Origin: Ectobius pallidus
Taxonomy: Eukaryota; Arthropoda; Insecta; Blattodea; Ectobiidae
Direction of reading: 5' to 3'
DNA length: 64,000 nt
Assembly (NCBI GenBank): GCA_964059195.1
Contig: CAXKWD010000005.1
Span: 92,889,882-92,953,881, forward strand
Positions 43,385 through 53,743 of the stretch are shown here, piece after piece; positions within the stretch are counted from its first letter, which is position 1, and each line of letters starts with the position of its first letter. The notes beneath the pieces were generated by a model that saw only the letters and a list, made by a program, of their open reading frames with translations, was not told where the DNA came from and made no database searches. Made by a program: the position numbers and the translations under genes.

Positions 43385-43719
43385 GTTCAATTCACAGCGC
43401 CGGAAGGAACCTCTCTCCTATGACTGATTGCCCTAATGGTCTACCTCACAGACAGACAAGTTATGTCATATGTCGGAGGAATTTTTCTCCTATAATATTC
43501 TCATGTAATGTCCAACAGAGACAATAATCGGTGGTTCATGAAAGCTTATATATCTATCTTGAATGTCAACTGTACAATAACAGTGGGAGCCCGGTCACAA
43601 AAATCACTAATTAGTGTGCCTCACAGTACTGCATATGACATAACTTGTCTGTCTGTGAGGTAGACCATTAGGGCAATCAGTCATAGGAGAGAGGTTCCTT
43701 CCGGCGCTGTGAATTGAAC

Positions 43720-43792
43720 TCCGGCCTAGCTCAGTTGGTAGAGCATTGGCGCGAATAGCCAAAGGTCCTGGGTTCAAGTCCCAGTGACGGAG
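43720..43792 (+). tRNA. tRNA-like sequence, unit 2 (pseudogene or SINE-associated)
   Basis: The sequence matches unit 1 except for one base in the 3' acceptor arm (TGACGGA for TGTCGGA), which adds a mismatch. It has the same non-standard anticodon loop and the same T-run downstream, in the opposite orientation. Confidence 0.4.
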
Positions 43793-43828
43793 GAATTTTT
43801 CTCCTATAATATTCTTACCGTAAATCAA

Positions 43829-44900
43829 TCCTGCACCTAGAAAATAACTACCATAACATATTTGAATCTTATAAGGAGGTTGCACTATCATTTATCGTAT
43901 TTTTCTCACTGTGTTTTAAGCTATATTAGTTTTAAATATTTCATATTTTAATAATAAAAATATTTCAAAACATCAGAAATAGCCTAATAAAAACATACCG
44001 CTGTGAAAAGGGTTTAGAAGAGACATCTATTTTTTCTTCTAACCATTACATTATAAAAAAATTTTCATAGCTGTGATACACTTAAAATAAAATAATGTAT
44101 AAACTAAATTGATCCTGCAGCTAGAATTTAATTGTTGAGTGAAGTATGTGACACATCCTTCCACCATGAGAGTAATATCTCAATATCAGTAGAGGATTAA
44201 GGAAATCATTCTCTAAAATATAGAGTTTCAGAAACTAATTTAAACGAAAAGCCAGCAAAGAGAGCAATAATGGCAAATGTTTTAACAAAACAATCAATCC
44301 TGGGTTAATATTAAGCTATCCTTTCCAAATGAGTGAAACACCAACGTCTACAGATTTTATCTCTCTAGTAAAGATGATTTTATATGTGATACATTATAGA
44401 ACATATTACTACGTCGAAGACATTAGATAATGTTTGTGTGGAATAAAACTTGAAGCTTTTTGCTAATATTTTTATGGTATGATAATTACAAATATATAGT
44501 AACTAGCAGGTGCCCATGGCTTCGCCCACGATTATTCACTCAACTATTTTTAACAGTTCAGATCTCTGCATGCAGTAGATTTGGCTAAGCATCATGCACA
44601 GACAGACAGACAGGCAAACACTTCTTTTTATTACATAGTACCAGTATCAGAAAGTTATAGTGCAACTGAGACATTAAAAAGTACACGGTAGTCAAGCATT
44701 GGGCTGTGGACCTCTTGTACATTTTCTAATATAACTTATATAAGTGTTCCCTACACAGGCCATGGAAGCTCTTAGGGTTGAGGTTCCATTCAGAACTTAA
44801 AGGAGGTAAAAGTGAAGTGACCTATATAGGCTGTGAAGTGCCCTATACAGACTCCCAGATTCTAAACATTCGACACATGAAGGTGATAATGTTGTCAGCT
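43829..44900. other. Intergenic sequence with a short dispersed-repeat trace
   Basis: Near 44505-44620 an ACTAGCAGGTGCCCATGGCT start and a CAGACAGACAGACAGG tract recall ends of common arthropod repeats. The rest is unremarkable. Confidence 0.35.
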
Positions 44901-44904
44901 TTAT

Positions 44905-45055
44905 TTCTGTTAGAGGCTGGTTCGACCCCTGGGGCCATTGTGCCATCTGAAGGATTAGACCAATTGAAAAATACCAATGACTTCATCGGGGATCGAACCC
45001 AGAATTTTCTTGTTTGTAGCGCTACGCTTCAATCAACTACGCCACAGCATACCCC
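44905..45055 (-). mobile_element. tRNA-like SINE fragment
   Basis: On the - strand GCTGTGGCGTAGTTGATTGA (A-box-like) and CTGGGTTCGATCCCCGATG (B box) have tRNA-like spacing. A body with ACCAATTGAAAAAT on the opposite strand follows. Its target duplication was not found. Confidence 0.5.
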
Positions 45056-45060
45056 CAATT

Positions 45061-46140
45061 TGCCTAGTCATAAAAATAAATTATTGAAAATTGGTCTTAT
45101 ATTCTTCAACAGTCCCATGAAAAGTGATGTGATCCAGATGGAGATTTGTGATTACAAGCCAAAAAGTTGGATGTTTCTGAGAATTTCTGGATAATTGTAT
45201 CAAAATAATGTTTTCCTAAATTGCACAAAGTCTCACTTGAAATCCTCTATCGTTTTTGTTACATGTGTGTGAATGTGCTTTTTTAGTTCTGGAATATATT
45301 AAAAAATAATAAATCAAATTGAAAATTATCCACTAAGATCAAGCCTCAGACTTTCCCTGCCAGAGCTTTAAACTGGACACTGAGATACTTGTATCGGAAA
45401 AGGAGTGTCAATCTTTGTGTTAACACTCTGATTAAGTTTAAGGTGTGTCAAGAGAATAAACTAGTTGAAGTTTCCAGAATATTTTCTGTCAATTACCTGT
45501 CAGGTTACTGAAAGTGAATGGCATTTACATTTAAACTACGGTATATATTTTTTTAAATTTGTAGGTACAATTTTAAATGTAATTTCCTATAAATAAAGCT
45601 ATATGCAGGGTGACCAGAATCTAAAACTAAAGAAGAGCAGGACCCCTTTCAGAAATATATAATATTCCAGAGTTTTAAGTGTGTTCTTTATTTCAGCCAA
45701 TTATTCTTTTGAATAAAACATTAAAAATGTTACAATTAAAATACTAGTAATAATAATTCACTTGGAGAACAGTAATTGTGGATATTAATTACTCAAAGTA
45801 AGTTCATTACTCTCATTTTCTACTTTTCAGAACTATGGATTTGCTTTAGAAAATCTTGATTTTTCATGAAGTAAAATTCTGAACACGACTGACTATTAGG
45901 ACAAGTGAAAGAAGTGGGGAAAAAACCAGAGGTGGTACCGGTATGTTATCCCAAGATTTTTCCCATGCCTCGTTTTAAAAAGCATACCTCTTCCCTTACA
46001 ACATATTATTGGTATGTGTTATACAGGAAATTGTTCTATACACTCTTTAATGCATCTGGCTTAAGCAAAACATTCCATTTTTACTTCCTCTGCCCGTACC
46101 ATAGCTAGGGCCTACTATAGGTAGAGGAGGTAGGCTATTG
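45061..46140. other. No recognisable feature
   Basis: AT-rich intergenic sequence. No gene or repeat boundary is supported. Confidence 0.45.
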
Positions 46141-46560
46141 TTTTTGACCCCCAAATTCGAAGTTGAGTTTTTAACATATATACACGTTTCAAGACCCCTG
46201 AATCCAAAAATACTATTTTTGGGAACATGTCTGTGTGTCAGTGTGTGTGTGTCTGTCTGTCTTTCGTATTTGAGTCAGGTACCTTCTAAAGATGTGAGCT
46301 GAAGATTGATGAAAAGTTTCTCTTATTTTTAAGGGGACTTTACATGAAAAAATTTTCGTTTGTCACGATTTTATAAAAAACGGCTCTAACGACCTTTAAA
46401 TTTTGTACATGGGTTGCTTAAACTAAGAGCTAAAACTTTTATTTGAAACATTTTTTTGAAAAAATTCTCTGAAGGGTGGTTATAAGCCACCCACTGTTTG
46501 TAGAAACTCTTTCTTGCCTGAACAACTCAATATGTGGTCATGCTTACAGTAAAGAAATAT
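46141..46560 (+). repeat. Dispersed repeat family R1, copy 4
   Basis: CCCAAATTCGAAGTTGAGTT, GAATCCAAAAATACT, a TG/TC-rich tract, AGGTACCTTCTAAAGATGTG, CGATTTTATAAAAAACGGCT and TAAGCCACCCACT occur in the same order as in copy 1 at 26531-27000. The upstream part is present in both copies, so the family extends at least 430 bp. Confidence 0.65.
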
Positions 46561-47510
46561 CTTAGGGGAATATTCTATAAATTTTTGATATTATTCTTAA
46601 CGGTGGAAAGTTCAATGAACGTTTGCAGTCACTTGTTTTTTTTCTTCATTTTTTGTTTGTTTGTCCATAGCCTGCGTTTTTAGTCGCAACATTCAAAGCA
46701 GGGGTTATATTGTATTTATAGCATAATTAGTGTAAAATTGTGTCTTGCGATTCTGTACAAGGATATGTGAATACTGCTAATTTTTATTTGGGCAGAGGAA
46801 GTTATGTGACGTTCACATCAGATTTTTAGTAAGGAATATAAATGTATGAAAGTTATTATTTAGTCTAAATAGCTATATAATTGCAATGTGCAGTCTTATT
46901 ACTTTAAATAATATAAATGAGCTATAAAGAGATGAGAGACAGTCATGTTTTTAATTAACTTCCTTCAGAAATTAGTGACCAACCCTGCTTTAAAGATGAT
47001 CGCCAAGCTGGAGCGCAAAAGTCATGATTTATGAATATCTTGAACTGTTGATTGACAGAGTTTTTTCAATTCAATAAAGATTTTAAAAAGTATTTAAGAA
47101 CTATTTTAACAATACAAAAGTTACAATATTTTGTTATCGAGAAATATTTTTAAAACATCAGATCTATCAGTATAGTCATTAAGAAGGCAACAATGGCCAT
47201 CACAGAAGTTACCGGTCAAAGGCTTCTATAATGGCAATGGATACCGACGAAAGCATACCAGTCGATGAATGATCGTGAAAAATAATTATATTATGACACA
47301 AACAGACAATAAGAAGATGTACTTTTAGCTACAAAGGAATTTTAAGAGTTTTATTTTTAAAGATCCACTGATTTTCACTGATGGTATGCTATTGACATTG
47401 AAGTCAGTGCCGGTATGCCATTAGGCCTTTGAAACCAAACCAGTATTCCATACAGGTGCATAGGCTACTGTCTCACTTCCCTCACTGATTAGTACAGCTT
47501 TCAAAGTTTC
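46561..47510. other. No recognisable feature
   Basis: Intergenic sequence. No supported gene or element. Confidence 0.45.
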
Positions 47511-47512
47511 TA

Positions 47513-47784
47513 CAGTGTGTCCCACGCAAGAGTTGGCCAGTGACGCGGCTTCCTGCGGCGTGGCGGGCACAGCTCCAACTCCCGAGCGATCGGGTGAAAT
47601 ATCTACGCTAATAATGCCGCGATGAGTGTAACGATTCAGGTTCTCACATTTACAGTTAAAATTACAATGAAAATAAACACATACCTCATCACAAGAGATG
47701 TTGGAAATGTTCTCCTCTTGTATTTTAGGAAATTTTTAGGAAATTTTCTTTCACGCGCATAAGTTCATCTTCCGAGATAAAGTT
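47513..47784 (-). mobile_element. Mariner-like element E1, 3' part only
   Basis: Beginning after TA with CAGTGTGTCCCACGCAAGAG, this segment is an inverted copy of the 3' end of element E2 (about 48132-48412). It includes the end of the transposase frame. It stops at 47784, where a separate 147-bp block begins. Confidence 0.7.
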
Positions 47785-47930
47785 AAGAACAATGCCACAT
47801 GTCAGCATCGAAAATATTTTCAGAATATTAAAATATGTGTTATGTGTTCCTAGAACAACTACATCTGTTCAGCACATCTTCAGCTTTATAATTATGTATT
47901 AGAGTGAGGGGGAAAAATCATCTTAATATA

Positions 47931-48412
47931 CAGTGTGTCCCACGCAAGAGTTGGCCAATGACGCGGGTTCGTGCGGCGCGGTGGGTCTCTTGTGATATTG
48001 TCTTTAAGTTCTTCTAATGTATGGGAAATTGACCTATACACTTTATTTTTCAAGTTTCCCCATAAATAATATTCACATACTGTTAGAAGAACTTAAAGAC
48101 AATATCACCTAGGCCTATCACAAGAGAAATGAACTCTGTCTCGGAAGCTGAACTTATCCGCGTGAAAGAAAATTTGCTAAAAAGGTGCCAGTATTGTGTG
48201 GATGCAAAAGGAGAACATTTCCAACATCTCTTGTGATGAGGTACATGGTTATTTTCATTGTAGTTTTAACTAAAAATGTGAGAATCTGAATCGTTTCACC
48301 CATCGCGGCATTATTAGCGTAGATATTTCACCCGATCGCTCGGGAGTTGGAGCTGTGCCCGCCGCGCCGCACGAACCCGCGTCATTGGCCAACTCTTGCG
48401 TGGGACACACTG
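47931..48412 (+). mobile_element. Mariner-like element E2, internally deleted
   Basis: The 482-bp element has inverted ends CAGTGTGTCCCACGCAAGAG and its complement, and a TA on each side, as in Tc1/mariner elements. Internal inverted pieces (GATATTGTCTTTAAGTTCTT and complement, about 47992 and 48090) and a transposase C-terminus are all that remain of the interior. Confidence 0.75.
48132..48236 (+). pseudogene. C-terminal remnant of a mariner-like transposase
   Basis: Thirty-four codons end NLLKRCQYCVDAKGEHFQHL and then Leu-stop. Endings of the form R-C-x-x-C-x-x-x-x-G-x-H-F-x-H-L-L-stop are typical of the mariner-like DD34D transposases common in insects. The catalytic core is deleted. The inverted E1 copy preserves part of the same end. 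Confidence 0.6.
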
Positions 48413-48581
48413 TATATTAAGATGATTTTTCCCCCTCACTCTAATACATAATTATAAAGCTGAAGATGTGCTGAACAGATGTAGTTGTTCTAGGAGCACA
48501 TAACACATATTTTAATATTCTGAAAATATTTTCGATGCTGACATGTGGCATTGTTCTTATATTGTACCATATAATAAGAGT

Positions 48582-48770
48582 GACCACCTGCATGGTCTAG
48601 TGGTAGTGTTGCTGACTATGGATCTGCAGGTCATTGTTCAATCCTTGGTACCGTACCTCCTTGAATTTTTCTGAGGTAGGGAGGTTTGGAGCAGGGTACA
48701 CTCAGCCTCAGGACACAAACTGAGGAGCTATTTGATAAAGAAGTAGTGGCGCCAGTTCCTACATACTTGT
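48582..48770 (+). mobile_element. Decayed copy of the tRNA-derived SINE seen at 13471-13786
   Basis: GCATGGTCTAGTGGTAGTGT (A-box region) is followed by TTGTTCAATCCTTGG (degraded B box), TTTTTCTGAGGTAGGGAGG, GGTACACTCAGCCTCAG and AAAGAAGTAGTGGCGCC. The 3' third is lost. Confidence 0.8.
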
Positions 48771-48949
48771 AGGTAGGCCTATATGGTTTGTTTTATTTTG
48801 AGTGAACTACATCAAACTTCTAAGACAGCTTGCTATGCCATTCATCCTATAAGGTAAGTATAGTTTTATACATTAAGCTATAATTAATTGCAAATGTAAG
48901 TATGGACTATTTACAGTGCTCTCTTTAGGCAAAGTTTAGTTTGAATCAA

Positions 48950-50095
48950 ATAGAGCTCAGACATTTCCTAGTGCCTGAGGTTTTATACAGAGAAACTTCA
49001 AGATACCTGCTAGTCAAATGCTTTTCTGCATCCCTGAAAGCAATCCTTGTTATATGTTGGAATGAATATGTTACAGATACGATACACAGTAGCTGATGAG
49101 TGGTACTATGGGCTCTAAATCCAAATTGGTCAATTTAGCCTATACAATTCTTGCTCAGAAATTATCAGAAGGATTGCCATTTCCAAAACTTTGCTCATTG
49201 AAATTAGAAGCATGATTGGTCTTAGATTTTGTGGATGCAGTGGACATTTTTTTTCTGGTTTTGGAAGACATGATGAATCCACATTTCCATTCTTCAGGGA
49301 AATAACGAAGGTAAAAACAAGTATTTATTATTTTACATAGTTTTGTTAAGGCATTTGTAGGAAGATGTTGTTGAAGTAGATTCTGCACTGAGTCAGGACC
49401 TGGAGCATCATTTGCATTGAGATTCTTTATTATATCATGTAAAATAGTTGGGATAATAATTCCTCCTGGATTTCCTAGTTATTGAAATGATCTTGTAAAA
49501 TATGTTGAATAGCCTTGATGAAGTTCATGTTATTTCGTGGATGTTAATGTGCTGTAAATCTCTGTTCAGAACTTTCAGCTATGAGATTTGCTTTGTCTTG
49601 GTCTTTGTAAACCAATTTCTCGTTCATACCATGATATGATTTTCAGATCTAGTTCTTTTTTCTGTAAATGACAGCTAATTTTCCATAACATTTTAGTGTT
49701 TAGTAATAAATTTTTCATCGAATGAATCACATTTTAGTTGCATTAGAAAAATTTTAATATCTTTTTTAATCTTATTTTATTGTCTTTTATCATTTATCTG
49801 TCTGTAATTTTGCCATTTGTGCCTCAGTGCTCTTTTCTTGTTTAACAGTAGTAGTAACTCTAAATTTTTATACTGTATATGTTCTGGAACTTTTAGAAGA
49901 GTGGCTTTGGTGAAAGCAGTTTGGAGAGTCCAAATGAAAATAATGATAGCATCTATATTGTTCATTGAATTTATTTTTGGATTTCCAGTTTTTTTTTTTA
50001 AATTTTTTTATAGAATATGTACTTTTAGGCAAATGAAATGTAGGGTAGTTTTTATTACAATTTTAAAAAATGTTAAATTTTCAACACCATATGAA
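48950..50095 (-). pseudogene. Degraded jockey-type LINE reverse-transcriptase fragment
   Basis: Reading - strand from about 50090: a stretch ending LLLLLNKKRALRHKWQNYRQ resembles the pre-RT linker of jockey LINEs. After several stops, IIPTILHDIIKNLNANDAPG continues into PDSVQNLLQQHLPTNALTKL and CFYLRYFPEEWKCGFI, matching the start of the RT palm (K-APGPD-I and P..WK). Then a shifted QFGFRAHSTTHQLL matches the fingers motif. The catalytic FADD region is absent. Frameshifts and stops show long decay. Confidence 0.7.
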
Positions 50096-50614
50096 TGATA
50101 AATTAAACTTTATTTTTGCAGTTTTTAAGGAATAATTCACTAGGACAATATATCTTCACGTGTAAGATTTCTCAATCTAAATAAGCATGTCATAAATAGG
50201 AAACCTTGGGTATTCCTTTGAAAACAAGTCCCATAAGGCAAAAATAAATCACTTTACAGTACACTCTTAAAATGCAATAGTGAGAGTGTAATCAGCTAAA
50301 AAATTTCTAGTTCTATATTAGATCACTTAGGGGGTGCCAGGGGACACTCTATTAGGAGAGTGAAACCTCAAAGTAAGAAGTCCTATCTTCAAAGCAGTGC
50401 TGTGTGGAAGAATCATGGGAAGGAAAATAATCTGTTTACTGCTGCCTGGAATGTCTTTGTCTTTATGAGCTTTATCACACCGAACTAAATTACAAAGGTA
50501 TGTGAGAGTAATTGTCTTTGTTTTCTAATTTAAAAAGAAAATGAGAGTTTTATGTTATATTTATGTATTACATGAACGGATATTTTAATTGAGAACATTT
50601 TATAATATGTCCCA

Positions 50615-50690
50615 CTCAAGTTTGATCCTATTCAAAACAAAGAGGTGTGGCAAGTTTGATCCATTCAAAACAAAGAGGAGTGGCTGTCAT
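50615..50690. repeat. Short tandem duplication (~35 bp x 2)
   Basis: CAAGTTTGATCC(TA)TTCAAAA and then CAAAGAGG(T/A)GTGG occur twice in a row. Confidence 0.8.
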
Positions 50691-50878
50691 AGTGGCAGCT
50701 GTTGTACAGCTCCACGCATGTCATCACCGTGATAATGGGTAGTTTGTTTATTCTCAGTACAACTCGCTTCCTCTGTCTTGAACAATGGATCCTTTGTTTT
50801 ATTTGCTAATTGATATACTATAATGATGACGATGCCAGTGAGAGTTTGTTATTTCACGTGTAAATGTTGATATTATTG

Positions 50879-51181
50879 TTAATATCTGTGTAATAAATAA
50901 TATGAATTTATGAACACCCCTTCTCCATTAGCAAGCTGCACCCTGGTAATGGCATATGCTAATGCCATTAACCATTCACGTTTTGTCACATGATGCGAAT
51001 TTTCCGTGAATTCTCTGTGAGTAGCCTGAGATATACTATAACATGTAAATTGTAAATTCTTGAAGGACAAGATCCACTCCCGTGATCCATTAACAAGGGT
51101 GTTGTTATAGGAGTTTAAGAGGGGGATAGAACAGGTATGTCCTTGTCTGGTTATTATAACAGGAGTATCCAAAGTGTACAT
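50879..51181 (-). CDS. Unassigned 100-residue open frame
   Basis: The frame begins MYTLDTPVIITRQGHTCSIP and includes SREWILSFKNLQFTCYSISQ and WLMALAYAITRVQLANGEGV. Its composition is protein-like: balanced, with several Trp, Cys and His. No named domain is recognised and no neighbouring exon was found. It could be part of an unannotated repeat or a relic. I regard a functional gene as unlikely but possible. Confidence 0.2.
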   Translation of the reverse strand: MYTLDTPVIITRQGHTCSIPLLNSYNNTLVNGSREWILSFKNLQFTCYSISQATHREFTENSHHVTKREWLMALAYAITRVQLANGEGVFINSYYLLHRY

Positions 51182-51545
51182 TTTCTTTTTATTTATTCAA
51201 ATGTTAGTATGGAAATAAGTAATCGAATACATATAAAATTAGCTATAAGATCATCCGAGATTATACTACACCATTCTGTGTGAAATTAATGAAAACTGTT
51301 TTGTCAATATTTAGAGCTCGTTTATTAAGCTTTAGCTATGATTGTAAATGCAAATTGATTGATTTACTATGGATTCAAGACAAACTACCATATTCAAGAC
51401 AGAGATATTGCCAGTTACCCTGTGCGACTTATGTGCAGGGTGTTGTTTTTTTCACCAAACTGACAATGTGCACACACGTTGTGGCATCTGACAGTTCATG
51501 TCATGGATGTAGGAACAAGCCTAATGAATAACTATAACTATAGTC

Positions 51546-52152
51546 CACTGGAGTTCTTTTTTTATTTATATCGCTTGATATGAATGCAGAATAACATTCA
51601 CGTATTTGAATCATCCGCCATTCAGGTGGGTTTCTATAATTCAATTCCTCCTTTCGTTAGTAGATGGCCTTAGTTGCAAAATGGGACCGGGCAAAGAAAA
51701 AGAAATACCAACACAAACAAATAACATTTCGAGCTGATTTTGTTCGTTTACTTTACGTCCCCCAGTTTTTAGTATTTTTACTGTTTAAAATGTGCTAACG
51801 GCACAAAAAAATAATTTATCATCTAGGAATCAACTCAGATTATAAAAAAAGGATGGCTGTTTAGTTAACGCAATTTATTACCCAGGGTTGCCTTCATTCT
51901 ACAATCTCTTTGCTTCAAGTTTAAAGGGACATCTCGTGCTATTTGTTTGAGTTATGATATCGTTCACAGACAGAAACCAATCCAAAAAGTGATTGGTGAT
52001 TGATTTATTAACAAATTCTTTCCATTGTTTATATTTTTTTACGTAATTTGTGATGTTACATTTCGTGAAGAGAAAATCTGCATAGCTTATGGGGTTTCAG
52101 GTATAATACGCGGTCGTGTTATACACTTGTAGTGTTGAAATTTCAAGTAGAA
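51546..52152 (+). promoter_or_regulatory. Upstream region of unc119 (promoter inferred, no motif certain)
   Basis: About 600 bp precede the unc119 start codon without coding content. The stretch just upstream (GGTATAATACGCGGTCGTGT near 52100) would be a reasonable 5' UTR or start region. No TATA box at a fixed distance can be assigned. Confidence 0.3.
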
Positions 52153-52252
52153 ATGAGCGTCGTCAGCAACGCACCACATAAAAAGAATGTTGTGACAAAT
52201 GTCGGGGTGAGACAAGCAAAAGCCCGTAAAGATGCTATGATTCTGGATGGAG
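52153..52252 (+). CDS. unc119: unc119, coding exon 1
   Basis: The ATG at 52153 starts MSVVSNAPHKKNVVTNVGVR, then QAKARKDAMILDG. The exon ends at a GTAATT donor (52253) in phase 1. The N-terminus of UNC119 proteins is variable and disordered, so the assignment depends on the next two exons, which join in frame. UNC119 is a cytosolic chaperone with an immunoglobulin-like lipid-binding fold. It extracts N-myristoylated proteins, such as G-alpha subunits and ciliary cargo, and releases them through ARL3-type GTPases. Confidence 0.8.
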
Positions 52253-52393
52253 GTAATTATAGTTGAATTTCCGCAGGATTATTTTTTAAATTTTATTTCT
52301 CGTAATGTGCTAGATTCTCGAAGCATGATTGTACAGTTGCAAGGTGTCAGTCACAATAACCTGTATGAGAATGGCTCTCTTCTGTTTTGACAG

Positions 52394-52474
52394 ATCCAGT
52401 CACCGAAGATTCTTTGGTTAAGAAAGGCTTTGTTTCACCAGAAGACGTACTACGATTGCCAAAAATTACGGAAA
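52394..52474 (+). CDS. unc119: unc119, coding exon 2
   Basis: The 81-nt exon follows TTTTGACAG and ends at GTAAGT (52475), phase 1 on both sides. It reads DPVTEDSLVKKGFVSPEDVL and then RLPKITE. The PEDVL.L..IT segment is the conserved entry to the UNC119/PDE6-delta-type domain. The intron before it is only 141 bp. Confidence 0.9.
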
Positions 52475-52703
52475 GTAAGTGGGATTTCAAATGTTTTATG
52501 ATCATCTTGGAACAAATCTTAGCTTCCTAACTTTCCTTGGGAAAAAAAAACAAGAACAGGTCGCCCCTAAAGCTCCTCCCACTCGACTCACTATCGGGAC
52601 CCGCCTGGGAAGGAGGGTTTAGGATGCTAGTAGTTCCACCACTGTCCCCTAGATGTGTCTCGTTCAGCAGCGTTGAGAATTTGGAATTAGTGCATAGGAC
52701 AAT

Positions 52704-53717
52704 TTGGAAATGGCGATTGAAGAGTTATGTGGTAACTGTTGTACAGCTGTTTCTGATGGTATTCAGTGTGACTCATGTGATGTTTGGTATCACTTTGTTT
52801 GTTCTAGGGTATGTGCCGACGATGTTCCTGATGGCGATTGGTTCTGCAAGCTGTGTATGAAGGATAGGGAAATTAATGATTTGAAATATGTTATTGATTT
52901 ATTACAGGAGGATGTCCGATCTCTGAATGAGAAACTTAATGTAACTTCTTTTTCCAAGGTAGAGTCCTTCTCAGAGGTAGTGCAGAGACCCAAAGGAAGA
53001 CCGTCAAGCAGCAACGTGTCACCCTTGCAGAAGACTTATAGCCCTGTAGCTACTAATAATCGATTCTCTGTTTTAGATGGCCTAGAGGAAGTGGAATCCC
53101 CAGCTGAGCCAACTGTAGCACCCAGGCAAGCCAAGAAGGAGCATAGGCCTAGTAGTAATAATAAGAAAAAGATCCTTGTTCTAGGTAGCAGCCACGCCAG
53201 ACATATGGGAACTACCCTGCAAGATGCTGTTGGAGAGAACTTCAAAGTTGAATGTATATGTAAGCCTAATGCTGAACTTAGAGATGTGATTTCAGGTACA
53301 AAGGAGCTGTCTAAAGGCTTCTCAAAGGACGACCACATAGTGATTGTGGGAGGTGGCGGTAACAGCCTAGACAGAGACCCCAGCTTTGATATCGAGCAGG
53401 ATCTACGCAGCATCTCCAGCAGCAGCTCTCACACTAATATAAATTTTGTTGAATTGTTTCACAGGTATGATAAGCCGTCGCTTCGAGACAAGGTGAAAGC
53501 TGTGAACGACAAGCTGTGGAACTTCTCTGCTAATAATGGTAATATCAATGTTTTGTCTGTTAACAGCATAAGAAGAGAAGAATACACCAGGCATGGACTC
53601 CACCTCAACTCTCGAGGGAAGAAGACTCTGGCAAAGCTGATTGCTGAAGAATTTAATTGTAACAGGCCTATTCCTGTCATAGTTGGTGGCTCCTCTCGTT
53701 TTTTAGGGAGGTTTTAG
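52704..53717 (+). CDS. CR1-like LINE ORF1: PHD finger plus SGNH-hydrolase-like protein
   Basis: The protein has 337 residues. A Cys-rich PHD-type finger occupies about 8-55 (CGNCC, CDSCDVWYHFVC, WFCKLC). A short coiled coil (about 55-80) and a low-complexity linker (about 80-150) follow. An SGNH/GDSL-esterase-like domain (about 155-325) contains KKILVLGSSHARHMG (nucleophile Ser in block I), the GGGGNSLD block and RHGLHLNSRGKKTLAKLI (block V His). The usual Asp two residues before the block V His is not present at that place. In CR1 elements ORF1 proteins bind RNA and membranes or protein partners of the retrotransposition particle; the exact role of the esterase is unsettled. The stop (TAG at 53715) lies just after a T TTT TTA heptamer. 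Confidence 0.88.
   Translation: MEMAIEELCGNCCTAVSDGIQCDSCDVWYHFVCSRVCADDVPDGDWFCKLCMKDREINDLKYVIDLLQEDVRSLNEKLNVTSFSKVESFSEVVQRPKGRPSSSNVSPLQKTYSPVATNNRFSVLDGLEEVESPAEPTVAPRQAKKEHRPSSNNKKKILVLGSSHARHMGTTLQDAVGENFKVECICKPNAELRDVISGTKELSKGFSKDDHIVIVGGGGNSLDRDPSFDIEQDLRSISSSSSHTNINFVELFHRYDKPSLRDKVKAVNDKLWNFSANNGNINVLSVNSIRREEYTRHGLHLNSRGKKTLAKLIAEEFNCNRPIPVIVGGSSRFLGRF
53699..53705 (+). promoter_or_regulatory. Candidate -1 ribosomal frameshift heptamer (T TTT TTA)
   Basis: In the ORF1 frame the codons are CGT TTT TTA GGG, so the heptamer is exactly in X XXY YYZ register four codons before the ORF1 stop. Slipping back one base continues as AGG GAG GTT TTA GAT GAA, which is the ORF2 frame without an intervening stop. 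ORF2 lacks an ATG before its endonuclease domain. Confidence 0.55.
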
Positions 53718-53743
53718 ATGAAAGGGAACAACAACTTACATAC

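Larger units (their letters stand above)
43219..43828. mobile_element. Composite insert with two inverted tRNA-like units, 13-bp target duplication
   Basis: TACCGTAAATCAA flanks the block at 43219-43231 and 43816-43828. The first half (43232-43560) has ~90-bp inverted arms (AAGATAGATATATAAGCTTT.. against ..AAAGCTTATATATCTATCTT) around a tRNA-like unit on the - strand. The second half (about 43648-43815) repeats the tRNA-like unit and its neighbours on the + strand, without the outer arms. The insert interrupts the 3' flank of the LINE fragment at 42297-43204. Confidence 0.75.
47785..48560. repeat. Inverted 147-bp block flanking mariner-like element E2
   Basis: Block D (47785-47930) and its inverted copy (48413-48560) bracket E2 exactly. 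The order on the + strand is E1 (reversed 3' end), D, E2, D inverted. The arms are nearly identical, so the locus can fold into a long hairpin. Confidence 0.8.

Noticed and set aside
43312..43792. Functional tRNA genes
   Set aside because: The anticodon loop lacks T33, the acceptor stems have mismatches, and the units are part of a transposed composite block.
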